Shown here: positions 1 through 8,089 of the stretch, in pieces
Layout of the letters: the number at the start of each line of letters is the position of its first letter
How positions within the stretch are numbered: the stretch's first letter is position 1
Origin: Betaproteobacteria bacterium
Lineage (GTDB): Bacteria; Pseudomonadota; Gammaproteobacteria; Burkholderiales; Usitatibacteraceae
Length of the DNA: 33,641 bases
Assembly: GCA_025362135.1 (NCBI GenBank)
Contig: JANYHZ010000114.1
Coordinates: 1-33,641 of the forward strand
Reading direction: 5' to 3'
Made by a program: the position numbers and the translations under genes
Notes under the pieces: model-generated
Told to the model about the DNA's origin: nothing
The model's database searches: none
Seen by the model: the letters and a program-made list of their open reading frames with translations, nothing else

Positions 1-2
1 TG

Positions 3-1850
3 CAGGATACCAAGGGCAATTACAACTTCAGTTGTGTAAACAGCAGTGCGACTTACACATACAGTTTTGGCCCGATTACCTGTTCCACGGCAACGGCCGC
101 GCAAGTAGAGGCCGCCGTGTTCGAGAATTACACCCGCGGACGACCATTGAGCTATCAGGTTCAAGTGCCCGCGCTGCCAGGCGGCTCTTTGAACGACGGC
201 ATCGCTACGTTCCACCTGAAAAATGAAGGCGCAGCCATACAGGACGTATTCACCGCGAGCCCCAACCTGACGATTCAATATGGGTTGCGCGTAGATGCGA
301 CACGTATGCCGCAGAAGCCGCTCCGGAATACAGCGGCCGCTGCAGCTCCGATCGCCGGCAGCGCAGGTTCCTCGCTCGTGCGCGAAACCGGCGGCTTCGG
401 TCTCGACAATACCAACACGCTCGACGGCAGAAAACTGCTGCAACCGCGTGTCGGCTTCAACTATACATTTGACAGCCCGCGTCCGATGCAGCTACGCGGT
501 GGTGCCGGACTGTTCCAAGGGGCGGCAGCGACAGTGTGGATTTCAAACGCCTATTCCAACTCTGGCATCGCCACGCGCGTCGTCGGTTGCGGCACGTCGG
601 GATTTGCCGCTTGTCCGGCAACCGGCGGAATCTTCAGTGCAGATCCAGCGAATCAAATCACCAATTTTGCCGGTGCGGCTCCTGCTGCGAACGTGGACTT
701 TCTGGAACCCGGCTTAGGTCAGCCGTCGGTCTGGAAAGCGAACCTCGCGTTTGAACACGAGCTTCCATGGTGGGGCATCGTTGCGAGCGTGGAAGTGTTG
801 GCCAGCCAAAATGAGTCCGGCCTTTACTACAAGCATTTGAATCTGGGAGCACCGACGAGAATTGGTACGGATGGCCGCGAGCTCTATTACACAGCCTCCG
901 CGATGAATCCGGCATGTTGGTCGACTACTGGCGCGCGTGTAACAACAGGCACCGTCTGTAGCGTCGACAATCGTACCCGTGCGCTTAGCAATCCAGCATT
1001 CAATAACGTGTTGCTCGCTGCCAAAACCCATGAGGGTAGTGGTCGGCTTGCGACCGTTTCCTTCTCGGGCCGTTTTGCGAAAGAATGGAACTGGTCGCTC
1101 GCGTATACCTATACGGAAGCAACCGAAGTCAGCGGCCTCACGTCATCCGTCGCCAATTCGAACTGGGCCGGGCGCTCGGTTTTGAACCCCAATGAGAATA
1201 CGGCGGCAAATTCAGTCTATCTCGTCAAGGACCGTATCAGCAGTACGCTAAGCTGGGAGCGTGCGTTCTTTCAGAGTTATAAGACGCGCGTTGGGCTCTT
1301 CTATGAAGGTCGAACTGGAAAGCCATATAGCTGGACATTTGCCAACGACGCCAACGGCGATGGGCTGGCCGGCAATGATTTGATGTACATCCCATCGGCT
1401 CCTGGTTCCGGGCAGGTGATATTCCAGGGTGACACCGCGACCGACAAGACCAACGAGAACCGCTTCTGGGATATCGTTCGCGCTAATCCGGGTCTACTCA
1501 AGAATGCCGGCGGCGTGACCAAGCGCAACGAGAATTTCTCCCCGTGGACCAACAGCGTGGATGTGCGTTTCAGCCAGGAATTGCCGAGCTTTTTCAAAGG
1601 ACACAAGGCCGTTTTTGCTTTGGATATCCTTAACTTTGGCAACCTGTTGAACAAGCGGTGGGGCCGCATCGACGAAATTGGCTTCCAGTCTAACGGCGGC
1701 CAGCCGCGCCAATTTGCGAACTTCGTCGGCATAGACGCTTCGGGTAAGTACATCTATCAAGTGCCAACCTCCGTCACCGACTTCACGACCAAACAAGTCC
1801 GTGGCGAATCGCAGTGGGCGTTGCAGGCGACGTTCCGCTACGAGTTCTAG
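3..1850 (+). CDS. TonB-dependent outer-membrane receptor, C-terminal part (5' truncated by window edge)
   Basis: The reading frame is open from base 3, so the gene starts upstream of the window; about 615 residues are visible. The sequence looks like the beta-barrel of a large TonB-dependent receptor of the Oar / carboxypeptidase-regulatory-domain type: alternating aromatic-rich strands, long Asn/Gly/Ser-rich loops, a segment resembling the LxPRxGFxY pattern of these barrels (near base 450), and a C-terminal FRYEF ending in Phe, as expected for BAM-inserted outer-membrane proteins. The plug and TonB box would lie upstream. Such receptors import siderophores, glycans or peptides using TonB energy, but the substrate cannot be told here. 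It is followed directly by a strong terminator, so it is transcriptionally separate from hda. Confidence 0.85.
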   Translation, partial: QDTKGNYNFSCVNSSATYTYSFGPITCSTATAAQVEAAVFENYTRGRPLSYQVQVPALPGGSLNDGIATFHLKNEGAAIQDVFTASPNLTIQYGLRVDATRMPQKPLRNTAAAAAPIAGSAGSSLVRETGGFGLDNTNTLDGRKLLQPRVGFNYTFDSPRPMQLRGGAGLFQGAAATVWISNAYSNSGIATRVVGCGTSGFAACPATGGIFSADPANQITNFAGAAPAANVDFLEPGLGQPSVWKANLAFEHELPWWGIVASVEVLASQNESGLYYKHLNLGAPTRIGTDGRELYYTASAMNPACWSTTGARVTTGTVCSVDNRTRALSNPAFNNVLLAAKTHEGSGRLATVSFSGRFAKEWNWSLAYTYTEATEVSGLTSSVANSNWAGRSVLNPNENTAANSVYLVKDRISSTLSWERAFFQSYKTRVGLFYEGRTGKPYSWTFANDANGDGLAGNDLMYIPSAPGSGQVIFQGDTATDKTNENRFWDIVRANPGLLKNAGGVTKRNENFSPWTNSVDVRFSQELPSFFKGHKAVFALDILNFGNLLNKRWGRIDEIGFQSNGGQPRQFANFVGIDASGKYIYQVPTSVTDFTTKQVRGESQWALQATFRYEF

Positions 1851-1870
1851 GAAGCGCTCTATCCAGCAGC

Positions 1871-1903
1871 AAAAAGGGCCGGTATAGATACCGGCCTTTT
1901 TTT
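1871..1903 (+). terminator. Rho-independent terminator after the TonB-dependent receptor
   Basis: A 9-bp perfect stem (GGCCGGTAT at 1877-1885 pairing with ATACCGGCC at 1888-1896) is followed by a run of seven T and preceded by five A, so it could work in both directions. It starts about 20 nt after the receptor stop codon. Confidence 0.9.
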
Positions 1904-1964
1904 CGCCCTTCGACGAAAGTCAGCCGGCTTTAGTTGGCTCTCCAATTGAGTGAAGGTGGTTGGG

Positions 1965-1970
1965 TATAAT
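1965..1970 (+). promoter_or_regulatory. -10 element (TATAAT) of hda, predicting a leaderless mRNA
   Basis: There is a perfect TATAAT with only seven bases between it and the GTG start at 1978, so a start point at the usual distance would fall on or next to the start codon. No good -35 at 16-18 nt is visible (the best TTGA lies 13 nt upstream). An AGGAG at 1972-1976 is only 1 nt from the GTG, too close to act as a normal Shine-Dalgarno. Confidence 0.5.
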
Positions 1971-1977
1971 CAGGAGT

Positions 1978-2639
1978 GTGAAGCAGCTCATACTTGATCT
2001 CATACCTGCGGCCGCACCCACGCTCGATAATTTTGTTCCCGGTCGCAATGGCGAAGCTCTGAAAGCCTTGCTGGATGCGGCTTCCGGTGCACCGCCTGCC
2101 AGAATCCTGTATTTGTGGGGGGAATCGTGCAGCGGTAAATCTCATTTGGCACAGTCGTTATCCGGGGCGCTGAACGCAACGGAATACTTTGCGGATCACG
2201 GCGGCATTTTGCCCCACGCCGCGTCCCGCTTCGTTGTAGACGATGTTCACGCCATCGCCGAAGAACGCCAGGTCGGTGTTTTCAACCTCATCAACCTGAT
2301 CAATGCCAGTCACGAGGAACATCTGTTGATTGCAACCGGAAACGCGACCCCGCGTGACCTTGCGATTCGCCGCGATCTTGCATCTCGATTGGGGCAGGGA
2401 TTGGTTTTCCAGTTGACAGCGCTTTCCGATGGTGAAAAATCCGATGCATTGCGTGCTCATGCGCGTACGCGCGGGTTTGCCTTGCGTGAAGAAGTGATTG
2501 CGTATTTGCTGCGCCATTCCCGGCGCGACATGGCGGCGCTCATCGGATTTCTCGATGCGCTGATCGGTATTCACTCGAAACCGGAAGGGAGATCACGCTG
2601 CCGTTGCTGCGCGAGATGGCCCAGCCAACGTTGGTATGA
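1978..2639 (+). CDS. hda: Hda, DnaA-homologous regulator of replication initiation (apparent 1-nt frameshift near the 3' end)
   Basis: Hda joins the DNA-loaded sliding clamp to stimulate ATP hydrolysis on DnaA (RIDA), preventing over-initiation. The GTG start gives an N-terminus with QLILDL (residues 3-8), matching the clamp-binding motif of Hda. Walker A is GESCSGKS (48-55), Walker B VVDD (86-89), and an AAA+ sensor/arginine region follows (RRDLASRL, 131-138). After Leu195 (codon 2560-2562) the original frame runs into unrelated Arg/Cys-rich sequence ending at 2685. Adding one G after 2562 restores a typical Hda tail (DRYSLETGREITLPLL...), ending with TGA at 2637-2639. That stop overlaps the next start as ATGA. 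The restored protein is 220 aa, a normal length. Either a sequencing/assembly error or a real frameshift is possible. Family assignment is secure. Confidence 0.85.
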
Positions 2640-3292
2640 ATCTCGCCCTGTTCGACCTCGATTACACCCTGCTCACCGGCGATAGCGACCACGCATGGGG
2701 AGAGTTCCTGGTCGAAGAGGGTGTCGTCGATGGCGCGGAATACGCCCGCAAGAATGATTTTTACTGGCAGCAATACAAAGCGGGCACACTCGATATTCGA
2801 GAGTATCTTGCGTTCACGCTGGCATCGATCGCGGGCAAGTCGACAACTGAATTGGTGCCCCTGCATCAGCGCTACATGGCAAAAAAAATCGAGCCGATGA
2901 TTGGGCTGAAAGCGTTAGCGATAGTAAAAAATCACGCCCACGATCTGGGCGCAATCGTTACCGCCACCAACGCGTTCATTACGGCACCCATCGCGGCGCG
3001 ATTCGGCGTGCCGCATTTGATCGCGTGTGATGTGGAGATAGTCGATGGCCGCTATACTGGACGCACGGTAGGAGAGCCGTCTTTTCGGGACGGCAAGGTC
3101 ACGCGCGTAAAACAGTGGCTTGGCGCGATGGGCAAACAACTGCCGGATTTTGAACGCAGCTATTTTTATAGCGACTCGCATAACGATCTTGCGCTCATGG
3201 AAGCCGTTACACACCCAGTCGCCGTCAACCCCGATGACAGTCTGCGGGCGCATGCCCAGGCGCAAGGCTGGCCGATTATTTCGACAAGATAA
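2636..3292 (+). CDS. HAD-IB family phosphatase (SerB-like)
   Basis: This is a 218-aa haloacid-dehalogenase-superfamily hydrolase of subclass IB. Motif I is DLDYT (catalytic Asp7 and Asp9), motif II is the Thr in VTATN (about 109-112), motif III is probably Lys154, and motif IV is YSDSHNDLALM with Asp180 and Asp184. A helical cap lies between motif I and II. Members hydrolyse phosphomonoesters such as phosphoserine or histidinol phosphate; the true substrate cannot be read from the sequence. The ATG overlaps the restored hda stop (ATGA), which indicates translational coupling in the hda-pcnB operon. A homologue in this position is usual in betaproteobacteria. Confidence 0.85.
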   Translation: MNLALFDLDYTLLTGDSDHAWGEFLVEEGVVDGAEYARKNDFYWQQYKAGTLDIREYLAFTLASIAGKSTTELVPLHQRYMAKKIEPMIGLKALAIVKNHAHDLGAIVTATNAFITAPIAARFGVPHLIACDVEIVDGRYTGRTVGEPSFRDGKVTRVKQWLGAMGKQLPDFERSYFYSDSHNDLALMEAVTHPVAVNPDDSLRAHAQAQGWPIISTR

Positions 3293-3301
3293 AGACAACG
3301 C

Positions 3302-4699
3302 GTGATCAAGAAATTCATTGAAAGAGTATTTGGCCCGAAGAAAGCCCGGAAACCGACGGCCGCCAAGGAGCGCATCTTCGCGCAGGCAGAGCACGGCATT
3401 CGACGCGAGGAACTTTCAAACGCCGCCATTAGCGTGTGTGAAGGACTGCACCGTGCCGGGTACAAAGCGTTTGTGGTGGGAGGCGCGGTAAGGGATCTGC
3501 TGTTGGGTCGGCATCCGAAGGACTACGACGTTGCCACCGACGCAACACCCGAACAGGTGCGCAGCGTTTTTCGTCGCGCCCGCATCATCGGCAGGCGCTT
3601 CAAGCTCGTGCATGTAATGTTTCGCGATGAGACAGTCGAAGTCTCCACGTTTCGAGCCAATCACCCTGCTGTCGACGCCGATGAAAAGGATGGCCGCGCC
3701 GACGAGCATGGTCGCCTTCTGCGCGACAACGTATACGGCAATCAGGCAGAAGACGCCATCCGCCGAGACTTCACCATGAACGCCCTGTTTTACGACCCGG
3801 AGAGCGAAGAGGTCTGGGATTACGTAAACGGGTTTGCCGACATCAAAAAGCAACGCGTGGTGATGATCGGTGATCCGACGGCACGCTACCGCGAAGACCC
3901 GGTACGCATGCTGCGCGCGGCACGTCTGGCCGCCAAGCTCGGTTTCATGATCGACCCCGCGACGGAAGCGCCGATTGTCGAACTTGCGCCCTTGCTCGAC
4001 AACGTGCCGACAGCGAGGCTGTTCGACGAGATGTTGAAGCTGCTCTTTTCCGGACACGCACTCAACGGGATCGAAAAGCTGCGCTCGCTCGGGCTCCACG
4101 CGGGGATTCTGCCGGTGCTCGACGCGCTGTTCAACGACCCCGCCGCGAAAGCGTTTGTGGTGCTCGCACTGCAACGCACCGACGAACGCATTGCCCAAGA
4201 CAAGGGCGTATCACCACCATTTCTGTTCGCCGCGCTATTTTGGTGGCCGATGGTGCAACGCTGGCGCGCGCTTGAAGCCAAGGGTGTCAGATCGCTTCAG
4301 GCGATGCACGAATCCATGGATGATGTGCTCGATATACAACGCAAGACGCTCGCCGTGCCGAGGCGACTGGATCCGCTGATCAAGGAGCTATGGCTTGCCC
4401 AGCCGCGCTTCGCACATCGTTCCCAGAAACAGGCGTTCCGAACCTTGACACACCCCCGGTTTCGCGCCAGCTATGATTTCTACGCACTGCGCGCTGAAGC
4501 CGACGACGCAGACAAGGAAATTGCAGCGTGGTGGGAACGCTTCCAGTTCGCCGATCCGCAAACGCAGGAGAGCATGTTGCTGCCTGACGATGAACCAAAG
4601 ACCAAGAAGCGACGCCGCAGAAAGAGGAAGGCCGACGAGGGTGGCGGCGAGGTAGCAATGAATTCGGCCGAAGCACCAGGCACGGAAGGCGCATCGTGA
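3302..4699 (+). CDS. pcnB: Poly(A) polymerase I
   Basis: It adds 3' poly(A) tails to RNA, promoting decay by exonucleases. The GTG start sits 9 nt after the phosphatase stop; the protein is 465 aa. The class II nucleotidyltransferase core is clear: GGAVRDLLLG (60-69) and DYD (74-76) supplying the metal-binding aspartates, then the FRRARIIGRRF and RRDFTMNA segments and the RMLRAARLAAKLGF RNA-binding-domain entry. The length and the extended, very basic C-terminal tail (KKRRRRKRK) favour poly(A) polymerase over the CCA-adding enzyme, as does the neighbouring folK, the usual partner in proteobacteria. The stop overlaps the folK start (GTGA). Confidence 0.93.
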   Translation: MIKKFIERVFGPKKARKPTAAKERIFAQAEHGIRREELSNAAISVCEGLHRAGYKAFVVGGAVRDLLLGRHPKDYDVATDATPEQVRSVFRRARIIGRRFKLVHVMFRDETVEVSTFRANHPAVDADEKDGRADEHGRLLRDNVYGNQAEDAIRRDFTMNALFYDPESEEVWDYVNGFADIKKQRVVMIGDPTARYREDPVRMLRAARLAAKLGFMIDPATEAPIVELAPLLDNVPTARLFDEMLKLLFSGHALNGIEKLRSLGLHAGILPVLDALFNDPAAKAFVVLALQRTDERIAQDKGVSPPFLFAALFWWPMVQRWRALEAKGVRSLQAMHESMDDVLDIQRKTLAVPRRLDPLIKELWLAQPRFAHRSQKQAFRTLTHPRFRASYDFYALRAEADDADKEIAAWWERFQFADPQTQESMLLPDDEPKTKKRRRRKRKADEGGGEVAMNSAEAPGTEGAS

Positions 4700-5232
4700 C
4701 CTTTTCCGATGACAATCTGTCCGCGTCGCGTTCAATCGTATTCGTTGCGTTGGGCAGCAATCTGGATGACCCGGTGTTGCATGTGCAGCGAGCGCTGCGC
4801 GAGATCGACGAGCTACCCGAAACCGCGCTGATGAAAATATCATCGCTCTATGAAACTGTGCCAGAGGGACTCGAAGATCAGCCGCCTTTTGTGAACGCTG
4901 TCGCGCAAGTTGCCACAACGCTTTCGCCGCATGACGTTCTCGCCCGGCTGCATGCAATCGAAGCGCAGCACGGGCGGCTGAGAAACACCGAGAACGAGGT
5001 CAGGAACGGTCCGCGCACACTTGACCTTGATATTCTCATCTTCGACGAATTACAAATCAGTGCGCGCGGGCTCACCATCCCGCATCCGCGTATGCATGAA
5101 CGCGCCTTTGTGCTGGTGCCACTGGTTGAAATTGCGCCGGATGTTGTCGTGCCGGGAAAAGGAATCGCAAAGCAATTGCTGGCAGCGCTCGACACGGCGG
5201 GTGTCGCTTTACTCAAATATGAAGAGCAGTAG
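4696..5232 (+). CDS. folK: 2-amino-4-hydroxy-6-hydroxymethyldihydropteridine diphosphokinase
   Basis: FolK transfers pyrophosphate from ATP to 6-hydroxymethyl-7,8-dihydropterin, the step before dihydropteroate synthase in folate synthesis. The 178-aa protein has the family landmarks: VALGSNLDDP near the N-terminus, the central signature GPRTLDLDILIF with its metal-binding Asp pair, and IPHPRMHERAFVLVPLVEIAP. The GTG start overlaps the pcnB stop, so translation is coupled. After its stop there are 175 nt without a gene, holding a copy of a dispersed repeat, before the kinase gene. Confidence 0.95.
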   Translation: MTFSDDNLSASRSIVFVALGSNLDDPVLHVQRALREIDELPETALMKISSLYETVPEGLEDQPPFVNAVAQVATTLSPHDVLARLHAIEAQHGRLRNTENEVRNGPRTLDLDILIFDELQISARGLTIPHPRMHERAFVLVPLVEIAPDVVVPGKGIAKQLLAALDTAGVALLKYEEQ

Positions 5233-5267
5233 GAAATTAGTGAACGTGAATTCAGCAACATAAAATG

Positions 5268-5330
5268 TATGGATCGCCATTCGGCGGGCGTTTCCGGACA
5301 TAAATGGCTTGGAAGGCGCGCCAGTGCAGG
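5268..5330 (+). repeat. Dispersed palindromic intergenic repeat, copy A
   Basis: It lies in the folK-kinase gap. The left part (CCATTCGGCGGGCGTTTCC, 5277-5295) and right part (AGGCGCGCCAGTGC, 5314-5327) match the other copies at 12382, 15758, 24401 and 24570. The right arm contains the GGCGCGCC palindrome and is nearly identical to copy B. The left arm is the most diverged of the five. Confidence 0.55.
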
Positions 5331-5407
5331 TGTTTTGTTATATTTTGCGAGAAACGTAACACGTAGCCCGTATCCCGCCTATGCGGGCAATTGAGGAACC
5401 GCACGCA

Positions 5408-6037
5408 ATGAAATACCGCTATATCGTCGTCGAGGGCCCAATCGGCTGCGGGAAATCAACGCTGGCACGCTTGCTCGCCGAGCATTACCGCGCCGATTTG
5501 CTGCTCGAAAACCCGAGTGCGAATCCATTCCTGCCGCTGTTTTATCGCGACATGAAGCGACACGCGCTTTCAACGCAAATGTTTTTTCTGTTTCAGCGTA
5601 TCAACCAATTAGCCTCGGTACGACAGCCGGATTTATTTGAAAAGAAAACCATCGCCGACTACATGCTGGCAAAAGACGCTTTATTTGCCAGGCTCACGTT
5701 GGACGACAATGAATTCAGTCTTTATTCGCAGCTCTACAACCACCTGAAGCCGCAGGCACCGACACCCGACCTGGTGATTTATCTGCAGGCATCGGTTGGA
5801 CAATTGATGGCGCGCATTCAACGTCGCGCGCGGCCGATGGAGAAGGGCATCAGTGAGGACTATCTGATGCGGCTGTCGGAATCCTATACGCGCCATTTCT
5901 ACGAGTACCGTGAATCGCCCCTGCTGATCGTCAACAGCGACCCATTCAATTTTGCGGACAACCGCGAACACATGGAGATGCTCATCAAGCGCATCGAAAA
6001 TTTGCGCGGTGCGCGCGAATACATCAACGCATCCTGA
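5408..6037 (+). CDS. Deoxynucleoside kinase (deoxyadenosine/deoxyguanosine kinase family)
   Basis: It phosphorylates deoxynucleosides for nucleotide salvage; family PF01712 fits. The ATG at 5408 has GAGGA about 10 nt upstream and places the P-loop GPIGCGKS at residues 10-17, as in the family; an earlier in-frame start at 5381 would add a tail of nine residues without support. Other landmarks are the DY-containing segment IADYMLAKDALF (82-93, corresponding to the (D/E)RS region) and the LID-like RRARPMEKGISEDYL (139-153). The length is 209 aa, normal for bacterial members. It lies between folK and panC; many relatives have panB between the kinase and panC, and here it is missing. Confidence 0.88.
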   Translation: MKYRYIVVEGPIGCGKSTLARLLAEHYRADLLLENPSANPFLPLFYRDMKRHALSTQMFFLFQRINQLASVRQPDLFEKKTIADYMLAKDALFARLTLDDNEFSLYSQLYNHLKPQAPTPDLVIYLQASVGQLMARIQRRARPMEKGISEDYLMRLSESYTRHFYEYRESPLLIVNSDPFNFADNREHMEMLIKRIENLRGAREYINAS

Positions 6038-6046
6038 TTGGCGCGG

Positions 6047-6904
6047 ATGGACATTGTCTACACTGTTGCCGCGCTGCGCGCACGCCTGAAAACGGAATCG
6101 TCCATCGGTTTTGTGCCGACCATGGGCAGCCTTCATGCGGGGCACATCGATCTGATGCGCATCGCCCGCGAGCGGGTTGGCGCGGAAGCCTGCGTCGTGG
6201 TTTCGATTTTCGTCAACCGTCTGCAGTTTGGCCCGAAGGAAGACTTTGGAAAGTATCCGCGCACGCTGGTTAACGATTGCGAAAAATGTCGCATGGCGGG
6301 CGTGGATGTTGTGTTCGCGCCGGATGAATCGGAAATGTATCCAGAGCCGCAGGGGTACGTCGTGGAGCCTCCGGAAATTCAGCACATGCTCGAGGGCGCG
6401 GTACGACCGGGTCATTATCGCGGCGTGGTCACCGTGGTGCTCAAACTTTTTAATATGGTGCAGCCGCACGTTGCTGTGTTCGGCAAGAAGGACTACCAAC
6501 AATGCCGAGTACTCGACAACATGGTGCGGCAATTCAATCTCCCCGTCGAACTACTACTGGCCGAAACCGTACGCGTGGACGATGGTTTGGCACTTTCCTC
6601 CCGCAACGGCTATCTGGCACCTACCGAGCGCGAGGAAGCGCCGCAACTCGTTGCAGCATTGAGAGCGATTGGGTCAGCGTTGCATGCCGGTGAGCGCGAT
6701 TTCGTCGCACTGGAAACGCATGCATTCGGCACGCTCAAGGCACGAGGATGGCAGCCGGACTATGTTGCGATACGCCGCCAGCGTGATCTGTTGCCGCCAG
6801 CCCCGGCAGACAACGCGCTCGTGGTGCTGGCCGCGGCGCGCATCGGCGCAACCCGGCTTATAGACAATCTTGAGGTGTCGATTCAGGCGCCCCCATTTTT
6901 TTAA
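6047..6904 (+). CDS. panC: Pantothenate synthetase (pantoate-beta-alanine ligase)
   Basis: PanC condenses pantoate with beta-alanine at the cost of ATP to AMP, the last step of pantothenate synthesis. The protein is 285 aa from ATG 6047. It shows [10 protein letters not shown] (24-33, with the HxGH-type ATP-binding His30 and His33), [37 protein letters not shown] and [10 protein letters not shown]. An in-frame TTG at 6038, immediately after the kinase stop, is an alternative start; neither has a clear Shine-Dalgarno. It is the last gene of the plus-strand run; the next gene converges after only 18 nt with no obvious terminator. Confidence 0.93.
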   Translation: MDIVYTVAALRARLKTESSIGFVPTMGSLHAGHIDLMRIARERVGAEACVVVSIFVNRLQFGPKEDFGKYPRTLVNDCEKCRMAGVDVVFAPDESEMYPEPQGYVVEPPEIQHMLEGAVRPGHYRGVVTVVLKLFNMVQPHVAVFGKKDYQQCRVLDNMVRQFNLPVELLLAETVRVDDGLALSSRNGYLAPTEREEAPQLVAALRAIGSALHAGERDFVALETHAFGTLKARGWQPDYVAIRRQRDLLPPAPADNALVVLAAARIGATRLIDNLEVSIQAPPFF

Positions 6905-6922
6905 AGCAGGCAATTGCAACCA

Positions 6923-8089
6923 TCAAGCCGCGCGCAGCGAATCGACAATCTTCATACGCGCCGCCTTCACTGCGGGCAGAAATCCACCAACAAATCCCAT
7001 CAGCAGCGAGAAGATCACGGTCTGAACCACGATTTTGAATGTCAGCAGAAAGCTGAACGCGAGTTGTGAAAACGACTGGAAATTCATCGTTGAAATGGTA
7101 ATAGACTGCAGGAAAGCGGCACATGCCAACCCGGCAAGGCCACCAACGAGGCCCAGCAAAAGTGACTCCGTCAGAAACGCCGCAAGTATCGAGGGTTGCC
7201 TGAAGCCCAATGCACGCAAGGTGCCGATTTCGGCGGTACGCATCGCGACCGATGAATACATGGTGATCGCGGCGCCGATCATTGCGCCGACGGAAAAGAT
7301 TACGGAGAGAAAAATGCCCAGGAACGAAATGAAAGTCGACAATGCGCGCGACTGGTCTTCGTAGAAAAGGCGCTCACGCTTGCCTTCCAGTGCAATCCGG
7401 ATATCGTCTTCCACGCTTTTGGTCAGGGCCTCGAAATTGTCTACGTTTGACATCTTGACGATGATCGACGAATAGTTTGTGCGTCTGAATGCCTGCATGA
7501 GTTGTTCCACGTCGCCCCATACCTCAGAATCAAATGCACTCTTGCCGGCGTCGAAGGTGCCGACGACGAGCCATTCGCGCTGCGCAAAGCGAAGCTTCTG
7601 GCCAATGGCCACACCATCGAACTCATCATGAATGCTCTTGCCGACGACGATCTCGGAAGTGCCCGGCTGAAACAAACGGCCCTCGACAATCTTCACTTGC
7701 GGACGCAACGCGAAGCCCATCGGCGACACGCCGCGGGTGACGATGTTGGAACCCTTGTCCTGCCCGGTCTTGGTTAACGAAATCAGCACCAGCGACTCTT
7801 TTGACACCATTGGCTGGCCGCCGGTGCCTCTTGCCACCTGCGGCTGGCTCTCCACCAGTGCCGCCTGGTCGCGGGTGAGGCCGCTTTGAATTTCGGTCTC
7901 CGCACCTTTGCGGATGAATATCACATTTTCGGCGCTACCCGTACCGACCATGGTCCTGTTCAGGCCTGCATCGAGCATGAGCACAGCGGCGAAGACAAAC
8001 GCGACCAATGCCATGCCCCCTGCCGTCAGCAGAGTCGTGAGCTTGCGCGTCCATAAATTGCGGAACACGTACGAGAATGGCACCTTCAT
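6923..8089 (-). CDS. ABC transporter permease (FtsX/MacB type), second permease
   Basis: This 388-aa membrane protein has the MacB/LolC-type plan: an N-terminal membrane helix after a basic start (about residues 18-41), a periplasmic MacB-like domain of about 210 residues, then three C-terminal helices with the FtsX signature around RTAEIGTLRALGF. It ends in a cytoplasmic ARMKIVDSLRAA tail, as seen in such permeases. It would pair with the other permease and the ATPase in the same operon to drive mechanotransmission-type export or lipid/peptide transfer from the inner membrane. Its ATG overlaps the stop of the upstream permease (ATGA at 8086-8089). The substrate is unknown. Confidence 0.87.
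   Translation of the reverse strand: MKVPFSYVFRNLWTRKLTTLLTAGGMALVAFVFAAVLMLDAGLNRTMVGTGSAENVIFIRKGAETEIQSGLTRDQAALVESQPQVARGTGGQPMVSKESLVLISLTKTGQDKGSNIVTRGVSPMGFALRPQVKIVEGRLFQPGTSEIVVGKSIHDEFDGVAIGQKLRFAQREWLVVGTFDAGKSAFDSEVWGDVEQLMQAFRRTNYSSIIVKMSNVDNFEALTKSVEDDIRIALEGKRERLFYEDQSRALSTFISFLGIFLSVIFSVGAMIGAAITMYSSVAMRTAEIGTLRALGFRQPSILAAFLTESLLLGLVGGLAGLACAAFLQSITISTMNFQSFSQLAFSFLLTFKIVVQTVIFSLLMGFVGGFLPAVKAARMKIVDSLRAA

Noticed and set aside
6220-6240. FVNRLQF instead of FVNPxQF in PanC as a possible defect
   Set aside because: As far as I recall, Arg at this position is common in betaproteobacterial PanC, so it is not treated as odd.
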